From Trichostrongylus colubriformis (taxonomy: Eukaryota > Nematoda > Chromadorea > Rhabditida > Trichostrongylidae), in NCBI GenBank assembly GCA_963978905.1, contig OZ022256.1, positions 24,169,886-24,233,885 on the forward strand: 64,000 nt of DNA, given 5' to 3'. The position numbers and the translations under genes are program-made. This document shows, piece by piece, positions 32,333-43,815 of the stretch (its first letter is position 1; the number at the start of each line of letters is the position of its first letter). The notes under the pieces are model-generated. The model ran no database searches, was not told the DNA's origin, and worked only from the letters and a program-made list of their open reading frames with translations.

Positions 32333-33833
32333 ATCGACACCTGGCGACGGAGTAATCGATGCAAACCGTCGCATAACTTCTTTATGGATAAAATGGGAAA
32401 AAACTAGAAGCGTTGGATTCGTCTCGATGCAGCGAGGTCAAAGACCTAACTGTTGAATTTAAGATAAGTAGATCACCAGCTTCTCTGAGTAAACGCAAAG
32501 ATTCCTTTTTTTACCCCCATGGAAAACTCCGAGGTTTTTGGGCCTACTAGCTGCGTACTGCAGGAATCATCTTAATTTCCACATTACAGACAGGTGCTTT
32601 TTCTATGATAAAGACGCAAACATCAGTGTAACTTGTCCTAACGAGTACTGATTGCTGCACGCGCGCATCCGTGAAAAGATGATTTCCAGGGATTCGAATC
32701 CTCTGCTGCATGCAACGTTTGCAAATGTGTGTTCGACACTAGTCGTGTGCTCCTGGGTCTTTCAGACTAGTTATTGAAGCAACACCTTGGACCGGATCCC
32801 TCAGTTTGAGGGAATTGGCCCCACATTCCCCTGAAAAGGAGAGGACAGGGAATCACTAAGTAAGAATAGTGAGCGGTTTCCAACATCAATAGTGGCATTG
32901 ATGTGATGCGATAACACCGCGAGGCACTGACCTGATCTATGCGGAGTGCCGCTGAGTAGTTAAGAGGTCAACAAACGGAGCAGTAGGCAACAAAGCTCGA
33001 AAAGAATACGAGAACAATTGCAAAAATACGAGACTTTGCAGCGACATGATTATAATATCACTGAACATCATTTCTGACACTGAATACAACAGTTTAAGTT
33101 TCGTCTGAAAGTAGTTGATGTCTGTCCATATTTACACTTTCGTGTGCACTTATGTAACAATCTTTTCGAACTATGATTCTGGGCATTGTCTAAATGCCGA
33201 TTTCATTTTCTGGAAGTGCAGAATGTTCTATTTGAAGACTTCTTGCACTTTTCACTGTTGAAAATGTTTCAAGATATGATTTTAGGAATGAAAAAAGTAA
33301 ATTATTTAGCGTGCAAAGTACGCCGCACATTGATGTTCAAGGCTTTATCATAGATAAAACGCTCGCCTGTAATTCGGGTCAAAGTGATTCCTGCAGTACG
33401 CAACTGGCAGGCTGTGGAAGGCGTGCGATTTTTATAATTGCTCGGCTGATTCCGACGAAATGAGTTAAAACTCTCGAATATGTGGTGAAAAGCTCATGCT
33501 ACAAAATGTCCTGGAACTTGAAGATAATCCACTGAAAAATGATGTTTGTGCGATACGGGAGCGAGCAACAACTGAGCATGTGACTAAGCCCAAAAAAGTC
33601 GGAGTCTTGCCTGAGGATGGAAGAAGGAAGCCTGAGGACGGAAGAAGGATTTTTCGCAGCTTTCTCCGAGAAGCTGGTGACCTAATTATCCTAGATTCGA
33701 CATTTTATAGGTCATTGATGTCGTCGCACCGAGGCGAATCTAACGTTTCCAGATTTTCCCCATTTTATCAATTCTAAACGAAGTTATGACAGTGAGAGGG
33801 GTTGCGTTGATTAATCCGTCGCCAGGTGTCGAT
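32333..33833. mobile_element. Long foldback element, ~1.5 kb
   Basis: Terminal repeats ATCGACACCTGGCGACGG (32333 on) and the complement CCGTCGCCAGGTGTCGAT ending at 33833. The pairing continues imperfectly inward through GGATAAAATGGG, TCACCAGCTTCTC, ACTCCGA...TTTTTGGGC and GCGTACTGCAGGAATCA to about 32,640 / 33,320, so each arm is at least 300 bp. The unpaired centre has no recognised gene. The 93-codon frame at 33496-33777 is just arm sequence. A solo arm of the same family lies at 62165-62352. Confidence 0.8.
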
Positions 33834-35239
33834 TTGCAAAAATATGGGTGGTATAGTGATTATCCGTTTTTGTGTATATCTATTGACGATACGCTAGCCT
33901 ATTTGTAAAAAGTAAGTAATCGGCGGATTGTGGGGATCTGATGGTTGTGAATGTCACAAACGAACAGAATTTGAAAAAAAAACAAAAAAAACCATTTCAA
34001 AATATCCTTTCCTGTTGCTTTCACCTTGTCTTGCTCCCCACTCTGAGTTCATGGAAGGAGATTGGTCTGCTATACGTTCACAAAAACTAATCATCGTAAA
34101 ATTTTACTGCCGTGACACTAAGTGAAATAAAAAACATCGGCGAAGACATCACCAAATGCAGCCACGGAAAGCTCACTCTTTCAGATAATAGAACACTCAC
34201 TCTTTCAGATAATAGAACATTGATGCAGTAACCAGTGTGATCAGATAGTGGCGGTAAAATGAAGTACCCAATTAAGTAAAATTCTTTTGAGAACTAAAGG
34301 GTAGTTGAAGCATTGGCGCTTATCAACTAGCCCTGAATGGACTTGAATGCTGGGCGGGTCTTGTGGATCAATCATCATTATATATATATATATGTAATTT
34401 TATTTATTTATTTATCCATGATGACAGTTGAAAGCGAAGGGAGCCCTCAGCTTCAACAAATGAGGGATCCAACCGAGGTACGCACGTGAATTCATTTGTG
34501 CCCCCCGTAAGCTAGTTTAGCAAACATTAGTCGAGGATGGAAAAAATAATCGACCTGGGCGGGCATTCTCCCATGTTCATACATAGTAGTGGCAGCGATG
34601 CCACTTTTCACTACTCGGTCTCCCCCAGAATGAAGTGATCGAAGACTAGAGGATCATCCCAAATGCCTGCTTTTATATCACCTTCAGTTCAATGTGAGTA
34701 TGAGGCAGCAGCGCGTTCTGTGATGTCGGAGTCGTGTGCTGTCCACCGTCGAACCTCGCGAATGCCAGGCAAACATAATCCCCTTGTTACCCACATAGAC
34801 GAGTGCGTAAGGACGGTCTAGTCAGGTCACCGCACGGCGGGAATTGCGTTGACGTGCGATCTTGAAGCTTTGGTAGTTGTGAATTGGAAGGGTGGCTGAG
34901 GGCGCCGCTGCCTTCCTCTCGCATAACCTAGATTTGTTGGTTGTTCTGACTCACATCGTACACCATTTTCGATGAGAGTAGCTCTTCGCAGTTCCAATAA
35001 TTGTCTCACACTTCTCAGAGAAGATGGAGTACATTTCAGAGCAAAATGGCTTTCTACGTGAAAAAGAGTTCCCCTTCCCTCAACATTCTTGAGCCTCTTC
35101 AAACTCACATCTCTCTAGCACCACATTAAAAAACATGAGGGATGAGATTATACCTTGCGATCGTTTTCCAGTCCGCTCGAAGTCCGACTGAGAATCAAGG
35201 GCGTTGATGCAGAATCGCATGTGTTTCATGTCTTACGAG
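33834..35239. other. Unassigned stretch
   Basis: Contains the 24-bp exact duplication at 34172-34219 and a TA dinucleotide run at 34,378-34,394. Nothing coding is recognised. Confidence 0.4.
34172..34219. repeat. Exact 24-bp tandem duplication
   Basis: Two identical units starting CTCACTCTTTCAGATAATAG and ending AACA lie head to tail. Confidence 0.9.
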
Positions 35240-36351
35240 GAAGGTCTTTCAGGTCATGACGCCCTTTCGAAAAACGGTTTTTTTCCATTATATGGGGGTA
35301 CCTACATGAAACATACATATAACTGACTTCCATTTTTGCTGCGCGGTCCTACGAATGCCAAAAACGGGGTTGATGGTTCGATCCCCACTGAGGACACATT
35401 TTTGCAAAATCTGGATTTTCAGTTTTTGGGTTCGTAATCATTCGAATATGAGGATTAAGTGCAGTGATTACATTTAGAACTTCGAACAGCCCTCCATTGC
35501 CAGTTTTCAGCAAGTTTGACAGTCCAATTTTTTAGCCTTTCAGCGCTCGTAGCACACGAACGAGGCGTTTTTGCGCGAAACGGATTTGATATTCGTGTTC
35601 AGGAGGTCGAACTACCCCTAGGGGTAAGTTTCCAGCCCAATCGAGATTTTGACCCAAATTCGAAAATTTGAGCTGGGCATTGGTATACTCTCGACTGCAC
35701 ATTCGACGAAGGAGATGGCGATATCACTTGTCAGGAAATTTTCACTATTTCTCTTGCTCAATGCTTGGTAGGTGAAAATATTGCGATAGGCCTTCGTGCT
35801 GGGCATATTCCATTGATTTTCATCGATTTTGTGAGTTACTCACTTCTACAAGTAGAAAGCGCATCATGTACCCATGACCAAACATCTTTTTCGAAGTTAG
35901 GATCAAAATTTGGAATTCGCTAGAAATGTGTCCCCAAGGGTAGTTCGACCCCCTGAACACGATTATGACACTCATTTTGTTCGAAATCGCGAATTTCGAG
36001 TGCTACGGCCGCTTTCGTGCCCAAAAAGGTCACATCACCAAATTCATTGATAATTCGTAAATAGAGTCATTTTGGCATGCTGTCAACGAAAATCGTAGTC
36101 ATTTGGCATAAACAGACATATTTGAAGACGTAAAAGTAAATGCAAAAAAATCTGCACTCGATCAAAGCTACAAGGAGTATGCGTTACTCTAAGTGGGATG
36201 AAATCCCCTTGAAAAAATTTCTTTACTCCTTTTTTTGGCATTTGCAGGGCCGCGCAGCAAAAATGGAAGTCAGTTATATGTTTCATGTAGATACCCCCGT
36301 ATAATGGAAAAAACCGTTTTTTGAAAGCGCGTCATGACCTGAAAGACCTCC
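35240..36351. mobile_element. Foldback element, ~1.11 kb
   Basis: Left end AAGGTCTTTCAGGTCATGAC and right end GTCATGACCTGAAAGACCTC are complementary. Pairing continues through AAAACGGTTTTTT, TAACTGACTTCCATTTTTGC and GCTGCGCGG on both sides, then again nearer the centre at 35,598-35,627 / 35,938-35,968 (GTTCAGGAGGTCGAACTACC). There is a B-box-like GGTTCGATCCCC at 35,372 but no full tRNA. No transposase. Confidence 0.8.
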
Positions 36352-36670
36352 CTTGTTAGTGTACTATTTTCCTGTGTTCTTCTCCATTGTGGGATCGTGA
36401 TTGGCAAGAGGCTAGCGTTATGGGGAAAGTAACTTTCAGGTGAAAGTGCGCAAGACGAAATATTCGCGATTCTGCATTCATGGATCGAAATCGCAGGGTA
36501 TACCCCTTGCCCAATAAAATCGTCACAGCTTCTTCGGCTTGGGTGAATGGAAATAGCACGCGTTGCTACTTTTTATTCCCGTTCACCCAATTTTTCAAAT
36601 GTTTTTACGACTTAAGATTACTGCGATACGAGCATGGAAATCTGATTCTTACAAATAAGAGCACAATATA

Positions 36671-38052
36671 TCGGGTTGGGGAATAAGTCCCCGCCGTTTT
36701 TTTAAAACCCGTCTTTCACATTGTCTCCTTTATCTTTCGACGAAGCTTATATGTGCTTTTGATAGATGTTTTTTTTGCTCTACAAAATACTACTATCTGT
36801 TTTTCGATTCCTTCGCCCAGCTAATATTTATGAGGTTTGGAAATGAAGCAAGCTGAAGGCAAAAAATTGGCACTTGCGCATCTCATTTTTCTCGTCTACC
36901 ATGGAGATCAAAAAATGTTTGTGCACATGATTCGATAGAGCTTTTTCAGCTCTACAAAATGGTACTATCTCTTGTGAATATCGCTCAAATTTCTGCTGTT
37001 TTGAAGACTCACAAATGCAGTACTCGCAAAAGTGTGCACTTTCTTTACCATATCTTCCTCGCCTACCATCGAGATCGGAGAGGATGGGCATACATGCATT
37101 CGATAGAGCTTTTTTGCTCTACAAGATGGTATCACTCTTCTTTTGTATCCTCTCATATTTTAGGATGAAGGGACAAGTTTCCACCTTTTTTTTCAACTCA
37201 AAATTGCGTGATGAAAATGATTTTTGGCACAATGTTCTATACTATTCAATAGAGCTGTTTCCGCTCTACAAGATGGTGCTCACAGTTTTTGTTCAACTTA
37301 ATTTTCTCTATTTTTTAGATCATTTAAAAGGAGTGTCAAGTCGACGAAATCGAGCCCGATCGACACAAAATGCTCGATTTCGTCGACTTGGCACTCCTCT
37401 TATATGATCTAAAAAATAGGAAAAATCAATTTGAACAAAAAATATTAGCACTGTCTTGTAGAGCGGAAAGAGCTCTATCGAATAGTATAGAACATTGTGC
37501 CAAAAAATTCATTTTCATTACGCAGTTTTGAGTTGAAAAAAGGTGGAAACTTATCCCTACATGGTAAAATATGAGAGTATACAAAAGAAGAGTGGTATCA
37601 TCTTGTAGAGCAAAAAAAAAGCTTCATTGAATGCATACATGCACATCCTCTACTATCTCGATGGTAAGCGAGGAAGAGGAGATAACGAAAGTGCACACTT
37701 TTGTGAGTACTGCATTTGTGAGTCTTAAGAACAGCAAAAAATTGAGCGATTTTCATAAAAAGTAGTGCCATTTTGTCTGAAAAAGCTCTATCGAAACATA
37801 TACAAAAACATTTTTTGATCTCCATGGCAGACGAGAAAGATGAGGTGCGCAAGTGCCAATTTTTCGCCTTCAGCTTACTTCATTTCCAAACCTCATAAAT
37901 ATTAGGTAGTCGAAGGAATCGGAAAACAGATAGTGGTATTTTGTAGAGCAAAAAAAGCTCTATCAAAAGCACATATAAACTTCGTCGAAAGATAAAGGAA
38001 ACAAAGTGAAAGACGGGATTAGAAAACGGCGGGGACTTATTTCCCAGCCCAA
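36671..38052. mobile_element. Mariner-ended giant foldback element, copy 1 (1,382 bp)
   Basis: Nearly the whole element is one inverted repeat centred near 37,361. The ends read TCGGGTTGGGGAATAAGTCC and, inverted, TTGGGCTGGGAAATAAGTCC, then CCCGCCG; TA flanks both sides (36669-36670, 38053-38054), as for Tc1/mariner insertions. Each arm holds about four copies of a TCGATAGAGCTTTTTCAGCT...CTACAAAATGGT module spaced ~150-175 bp, with AGAGC and GCTCT able to pair as a mini-stem. There is no transposase, so it would be non-autonomous. Confidence 0.85.
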
Positions 38053-38146
38053 TAAATCAGTGATTCGTTCGGAGTTGAGTCAGCAGAAACAAAGGTGAAT
38101 ACGTGGATGAGACATCTGCGCGTTTCGCAAGATGCGTAAGGATATA

Positions 38147-39706
38147 CAGTAGCGGTCAAAAGTTTGGAAACTTTTGAATTTTCAACCTAATTCGGTTAAG
38201 AAACAACCGAGTTGTCTCAAATTCACATGGTATGTATAGAATTGAGTAGGAAACACATGCGTGACATCGCTTGCCGATAATCGATTAATTGATCTACACT
38301 ATGTGATTTACTCATAATATGGCGCGTCAAAAGTATGGAAACTCTCTTGTAACGATATCATCCCGCTGCTGATTTGTGAAGGTTGCAATTTTTTTCATAG
38401 TTTTAGGTTAAGTTATGGCACAGTATGTCATTTTCAGATGGGATCTCTTAAAGAAGTAGCATTAGCTGTGCAGGAGGCGATTGTTCGGGCCATTAAATCT
38501 GGAACGCCCAAGAACCTTCTTGCAGAGCAGTATCACCTCGCTAAAAGCACGATCACCAAGATTTTCAAGCGCTACCAAAGGCAAGGAGGTGTAGTGAAGA
38601 CTCATCGCTCAGGAAGACCTCGTAAAACAACACCAAGGGACGACAAATTCATCGTAAGGGCTTCGCGTGTTGACCCGCGCGCTTCGTCGACGGACATACT
38701 CAAGCAAGTAACAAATTTTTTTGGGCCTTTCTGTCAGCCAATACTGTTCAGCGTCGTCTGAGAGCTGGCGGATTATTTGGAAGACGTCCCAGCAGGAAGC
38801 CACTAGTGAGCTCAAGGAATAGGAAGGCGCGACTGAGTTTCGCACGTCAGCACCATGCCTGGACCAGAGAAGAGTGGGGAAAAGTGTTGTTCAGCTACGA
38901 ATCGATGTTCTGCCTCTTTGGCAGCGATGATTTGAAGTACGTGAGGCGTCCTGTGAACAAGAGAAATCATCCAAAGTACCAGGTACCAACAGTGAAGCAT
39001 GGCGGAGGTAATGTGATGGTATGGGGATGTTTTGGTCTATGTGGCGTTGGCCCACTTTTCCGTATCCAAGGGTATATGGACTCGTCCGCGTACAAGGGTA
39101 TCCTTGAGAGTACCATGCTTTCTTTTGCTCGTCAAAGAATGCCTAGGGAATGGATTTTCAGCATGACAATGATCTGAGGCATGGCTCCCGCCTCGCGACC
39201 GTCTTCATGAGATCGAATAAAATTACTGTCATGAAGTGGCCAAGCCAAAGTCCGAACCTCAATCCGATTAAGCACCTTTGGGAGGAACTTCAGCGTCGTA
39301 CAAGACACATTCCAATGAAGAATTGCGATGAAAAGTACGATATTTTGTTGAAAGAAGGGGCTTCGATTCCTCAGTCCAAAGCTGATGCTCTGATCGAGTC
39401 GATGTCCAGAAGGTGTAAGGCTGTCATTGATTCACTCGGTTATCCAACGAAGTACTAGTTTTTGTCTCGTATTCGACGTTATTAGGTTCGATTTTCTTTG
39501 CTACTGAGAAGTTTCCAAACTTTTGACGCGCCCTTTTTGAAATAAACAGCATTTCCTCACTCAAAATTTCCACTCTCAAAAACGACGTTCCACATCGTGT
39601 TCTCTACTTGATTTTATGCCTATTCTGTGAATTTGAGACAACTCGGTTGTTTCTTAATCGAGGGAGGTTGAAAATTCAAAAGTTTCCAAACTTTTGACCG
39701 CTACTG
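38147..39706 (+). mobile_element. Complete Tc1-like transposon with IR/DR ends
   Basis: Outer TIRs start CAGTAGCGGTCAAAAGTTTG and match for about 80 bp at both ends, differing mainly at a 7-bp patch. TA target duplications lie at 38145-38146 and 39707-39708. A second internal binding-site-like copy (GCGCGTCAAAAGTATGGAAA at 38321; GCGCGTCAAAAGTTTGGAAA inverted at 39510-39532) sits ~170 bp inside each end, giving the two-site IR/DR layout. The interior is a single transposase pseudogene. Confidence 0.93.
38438..39458 (+). pseudogene. Tc1-family DDE transposase, inactivated
   Basis: Starts MGSLKEVALAVQEAIVRAIK with a helix-turn-helix (residues ~20-45) and a GRPRKTTPRD linker. It frameshifts at the poly-T near 38,715, resumes as SRNRKARLSFARQHHAWTRE, and frameshifts again near 39,165 before QHDND. 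The first catalytic block reads VLFSYESMFCLF where active Tc1 proteins have S-D-E, so the first Asp is Tyr. The second Asp (HDND) and the Glu of SQSPNLNPIKHLWEEL are present (DD34E type). Two frameshifts and one lost catalytic residue make it non-functional. Confidence 0.9.
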
Positions 39707-39708
39707 TA

Positions 39709-40883
39709 TGTATAGTTAGAAAGTCAGAAAATGGAGTTGTGAACAGAGCTGATCACAGTGCAAATAACGTTTTCGATATCTTGGTGTAGAAGTGTTGGAC
39801 AGAGTACAAAATAAACGGTTACAACAATCACGATGAAAGAGAAGCTTAGTTAGTTGCAGTAGAGGCAATTCTATTACCGAGCGGTTAGTTGTAAATCCCA
39901 TAAAATGGTTATGTACAACTCGATTCAATTGTCTTGAATTTTTTTTGTAAAAAAGCTCTGGGACTAAAGTGAAAAGTCGCGGCTAGTCAAAATGGGAGAG
40001 CGCTAATCCATATAATCCGTCCTCTCCACATGTTTGTGTGACTGCTTGAGCTTCATGGTCTGAGTTGTTCATTTCACTCTCTTACAACCCTGATTGAAAA
40101 GAGTGCCTTCCTTCAGAAAGTAAAGCTCACAAAAACATTGTGCAAATTCAACGAAAAATTCAATGTTGGATTTGCAGTTTCGAATTTGGTATCTTGATAA
40201 AAACTGCATGCGCGGGTACGTTGATAGGAAATTTTCCATGCAATGGAGCCACCAATTAACCCCAGTTTATTACCCGTATTTGCCATAAAAATCAGTGATT
40301 GAGTAATGCGATCAACCTCCTTATGAGCCGAAGTCACTGTTACTTGCTAGCGGTACTATGTGAAAATGAACTCTGCTGCTAAAATCATAACAGCACTGCC
40401 ACTAAACATTGTTAGACCCACTCCATCAAGACGGCGTGGACCACTTTTCAGCAGATGGAGACCGATATGTAACAGCAATTTTACTGCTTTTCGGCTCGAA
40501 GGTATGAGTCAAGGGTGCTAAGGGACTAGGCCATCCAGCAGGGTCCTTCCGGAAAATCATAGGAATTAGATTGACCGGGCAAGCAAGCGCAGTAGATTAA
40601 TATATTATGTTCGCTTTCTTTTCTTTTGCCTCCGCTTTCATCACTTCTCATCTGATCTACTGCTTGTTTTCGGCAATTAGAAGTGGAACACTTCTTCCAC
40701 AGACAATTTCCGAACATCTATTCTTGTGATTATTTATTTGTACGCGCCAGATAGACGTGCTAGAAGACAGGAAAATTGACTAAAACAAAACCCTGAGGCT
40801 AGTCAGGAGGGCTGATACCGGTTTTTAGTGCAGCTAAAAAATTGTCAAGAATCATATTCGGAGGAAAACTATTCTCTTCCGAA
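39709..40883. other. Unassigned stretch
   Basis: No recognised gene, element end or tandem repeat. Minus-strand frames of 63-74 codons carry no motif. Confidence 0.4.
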
Positions 40884-41135
40884 CCAGGCGCCCGCGAGGG
40901 GTGTATGTCGTTTGACGCGGCGCTTGCAGCTAATTTGCCAATAAGGCGCATGGGCCGTTTGGACTCTCCCAGATTTACCTAAGCCTTTTTAGGGCAGGAG
41001 CTTTGGCAGTGCCCAAATGGCAAATTAGCTCCAAGGGGCCGCGTCAAACGACCGTCTCCCGCCCGCGAGCTGTGTCCGCCCTTACGCCACCGTGAGGGAT
41101 CATGGAATTTGCCTGACCCCCTACGGTGGCATAGC
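40884..41135. repeat. Two adjacent GC-rich hairpins
   Basis: First: 40,888-40,950 (GTCGTTTGACGCGGCGCTTG, AGCTAATTTGCC) pairs with 41,015-41,065 (GGCAAATTAGCTCC, CCGCGTCAAACGAC). Second: CGCCACCGTGAGGG at 41,085 pairs with CCCCCTACGGTGGC at 41,118. The two lie directly next to each other, 160 bp before the 227-bp tandem array. Confidence 0.7.
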
Positions 41136-41295
41136 GTGTAATTTCGAAAACTTCCCTCAAAAACGAAAAAGTGCGACCCCCACACCTCCCACGTGCCTCA
41201 ATGGCACACAGTACGTCGTGATGCAAAATTTTGATGGCAGAGTGCGCACCCTCTGTTTTACGGTGAGCTATCGAGCGGTTACAGAAGTTTGACCA

Positions 41296-41940
41296 GATTC
41301 GAGGATGAAGTCAATCTTCGTGGGAGCAAACTGCCAAACGACGTAATTTACTCGATTAGGGATAGTCAGGAGTTCTTCACAATTTTTCAGCATCGAAATG
41401 CACAGCAAGAACGCTCTCTCAGCGCAAACGATCATGGAAATTCTTGGAAGTCAAGCCGGGAATATGCAACCACTTCAATCCTCTATCAGGCAGAAGTTCT
41501 TCACAATAGGCCTCGTGGTTGAGATTCAAGGATGAAGTGGATTTTCGTAGAAACATACTGTCAAACGACGAAATTTACTCGATTACGGGATGGGCGGAAG
41601 TTTCTTAATTTTCAGCACTGAAATGCACAAGAAGCACTCTCTCCCACCGCAAACGATACGGCGATTCCTGGAAGCCTGGCGGGAAGTCAAGCAACTACTT
41701 CGATTTCCACTATGGGATGATAGTCCTTCATAATAAGCGCTCGCGGTTGAAATTCGAGGATAAAGTGGATCTTCGCAGGAACACACTGCCGAACGACGAA
41801 TATTACTCGATTACGGGATAGACAAAAGTTCTACAACTTTTCAAAATGCACTCCAGGCATTCTCTCGCACCGCAAACGATTGGCAGCTCTTGGAATCCTG
41901 AGGGAAGTCAGGAAACCACTTCGATTCTTCTGTATCGCAC
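41296..41940 (+). repeat. ~227-bp tandem repeat, just under three units
   Basis: Units start at 41296 (GATTCGAGGATGAAGT), 41523 (GATTCAAGGATGAAGT) and 41751 (AATTCGAGGATAAAGT). Each then has CTTCG...CA(A/C)ACTG(C/T)C(A/G)AACGACG, ACTCGATTA.GG, AAATGCAC, TCTCTC, CGCAAACGAT, TTGGAA or CTGGAA, and ACTTCGAT. The units have diverged in place, which suggests an old array. Confidence 0.85.
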
Positions 41941-43339
41941 CTTCTCCTGAGACAAAATCAAAATCGGATAAATTGGGTAAGATATGGGCATATTTTATGT
42001 ACAACATGATGCATACTATTTACAGATAAAGGGTGACATCATTTCAGTGAATGTTGACCGAAAGATTTGAGAAACCCCTCAACATTCTGAAAAAAAGAGT
42101 TAATTCGATTACGTGGTAAAAATTTAAGTGAGGAATTCTAGGGAAAGTACTTTGGCAGGTTCATTGCCCTTTCATTCATTTATCCTGACGCATAGTGACG
42201 TGTGTTACTCGTCAGGATGTCCTCGAAAGGTCCAATAAATGGGATAAGTGTCTGCCATTGTAGTGATATTACCTTTTTTTTTCTCATTCAGTGAAGAAAC
42301 TTCGCTCGCGGAGGTCCCCACTTTATCTGCCACGCCTAAATAATCTGCTAAATTATTATGTGTATGCGGAAGGAGCGATTGGCTTTTGCCTTTAGCAGTG
42401 GATTCAGCATTTCCGAAATGAAATCAGCAAACAGTAGTTCTTCTTCTTTCTATAACTGCGTTTAAAATCGAAGCGACTTCCTCCTCGACTGCTTATGCAT
42501 CTAATTTTGTATCGTACCGGCAAATGCAGTTTTCCGAAAGAAAAATACATGAAAATTATGAACGGGACCTCTATATAAGGCAGCATTTTTAGGCGTCTAT
42601 GTAGTTGTACGCCGTTCTGTGTGTCTGTGTGTCTGTCCGTCCGCAGAAATGTGAAAGTGATAGGTCATTAGAGAAAAATAATCACTCATGACGCTGTGCA
42701 GCTACATGGTCTATAACAGACATTATACAGTGCCCGCGATTCGAACGTAGCAATAAACTAATCGATACGCATCTTTCCGCATGAATCAAACGAGCCGGTT
42801 ACCGCCTAATTCCCTTGATCGGTGTGCATCTTGTAGTTTAGTGGGAAGGCAGGGGTCAGCAAACTCGCCATGCTCTTTGGGTTAGCATTAGAGGAAGCAA
42901 TCTGATATGGATATGTACAATAGGGAATGAGAAGAAGACATTAAAGGAGGAAGTCATCCATGGAAAGGTAGGTTCTACTGTACACCCAGTTTGAGCCACG
43001 CGATGCCTTTCGGGCACCGCTCAGAGCACGGCTAGATATACATAAAAGAATTTGAACAGGGTTGCTTAGCGGTGTGCTTCAGCAAATGCAGCGTACAACT
43101 TTTGCCTTTTAAGAAATTGCAAAAATGGTGAGGTTATCAGCGTCAAACCTTGATAGGCCTGTTGATGGAGAATCTCAGTCACGACAAATGTCTAAAGTCG
43201 CACAAAGAATTAGTAGTAAAGTTATGACTTCACCAGGAAGAGGCGCGCAGACCGCTCGCCCGAGTTACGTTGACAATATGCGTGGACCACCGAGGGTGAA
43301 CGACTCCGCCCAAAAAAGTGAGTTCGATTCGGAACTTGA
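41941..43339. other. Unassigned stretch before the LINE region
   Basis: Holds dispersed repeat copy B at 42572-42780. The plus-strand frame at 43125-43472 (115 codons) runs into repeat copy 1 and is likely chance. Confidence 0.4.
42572..42780 (+). repeat. Dispersed CTGTGTGTCTGT-type repeat, copy B
   Basis: Counterpart of 12110-12345. It begins near CTCTATATAAGG and contains CTGTGTGTCTGTGTGTCTGT followed by a block ending ATCACTCATGACGCTG. Confidence 0.45.
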
Positions 43340-43815
43340 AAACTACGGATCTGAAAGGCTTATGCATGGCGAAATCCCCCGTGGAAAGCGCCCCCTTGAG
43401 CTGTGGCGGAGGGGGCTCGTTAGGGCAAGCCGCCTTGGTTTAGGGCAGCCCGCCTCCAGGCAACGTGATTAGTGGTTGGTCACGCTGAGGTTGGTCAAGG
43501 AGATCGGCAGGACTGAAAGTATCGCAGCGCGCTTTCTCACTTTTAGCTTGAAGCTCACCACATGAAAATAGATGCTGTCGCATTTCCGAACATCCCTTCA
43601 TGTTTAGGTCCTGGTAATGTCAATGGAAAACCTATGCGGACTACCCGCCTCATCACAGAAAGGTCGTCCGCGCCTAGAACCAACGGTGGGGAGGGGTCCT
43701 ATTTCTCGGCTTCTTGGCCATTTCCATCCGTTTTTTCTTCACTGTCCTGTTACTAGTCATCTCGGCTTTCATATTCACAACTTCTGTTACTTTTCGTTCA
43801 AATTTCCCCTAAAGC
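43340..43815 (+). repeat. ~476-bp dispersed repeat family, copy 1
   Basis: Starts AAACTACGGATCTGAAAGGC and ends TTTCCCCTAAAGC. Nearly identical to 45967-46443 apart from scattered substitutions. The right boundary directly abuts the first recognisable LINE endonuclease codons. No terminal inverted repeats or poly-A tail are visible, so its class is undefined. Confidence 0.8.

Noticed and set aside
35346..35396. tRNA-like B box (GGTTCGATCCCC) with short pairing ends
   Set aside because: No A box, D arm or anticodon arm; only about 50 nt between the pairing ends. It sits inside a foldback arm.
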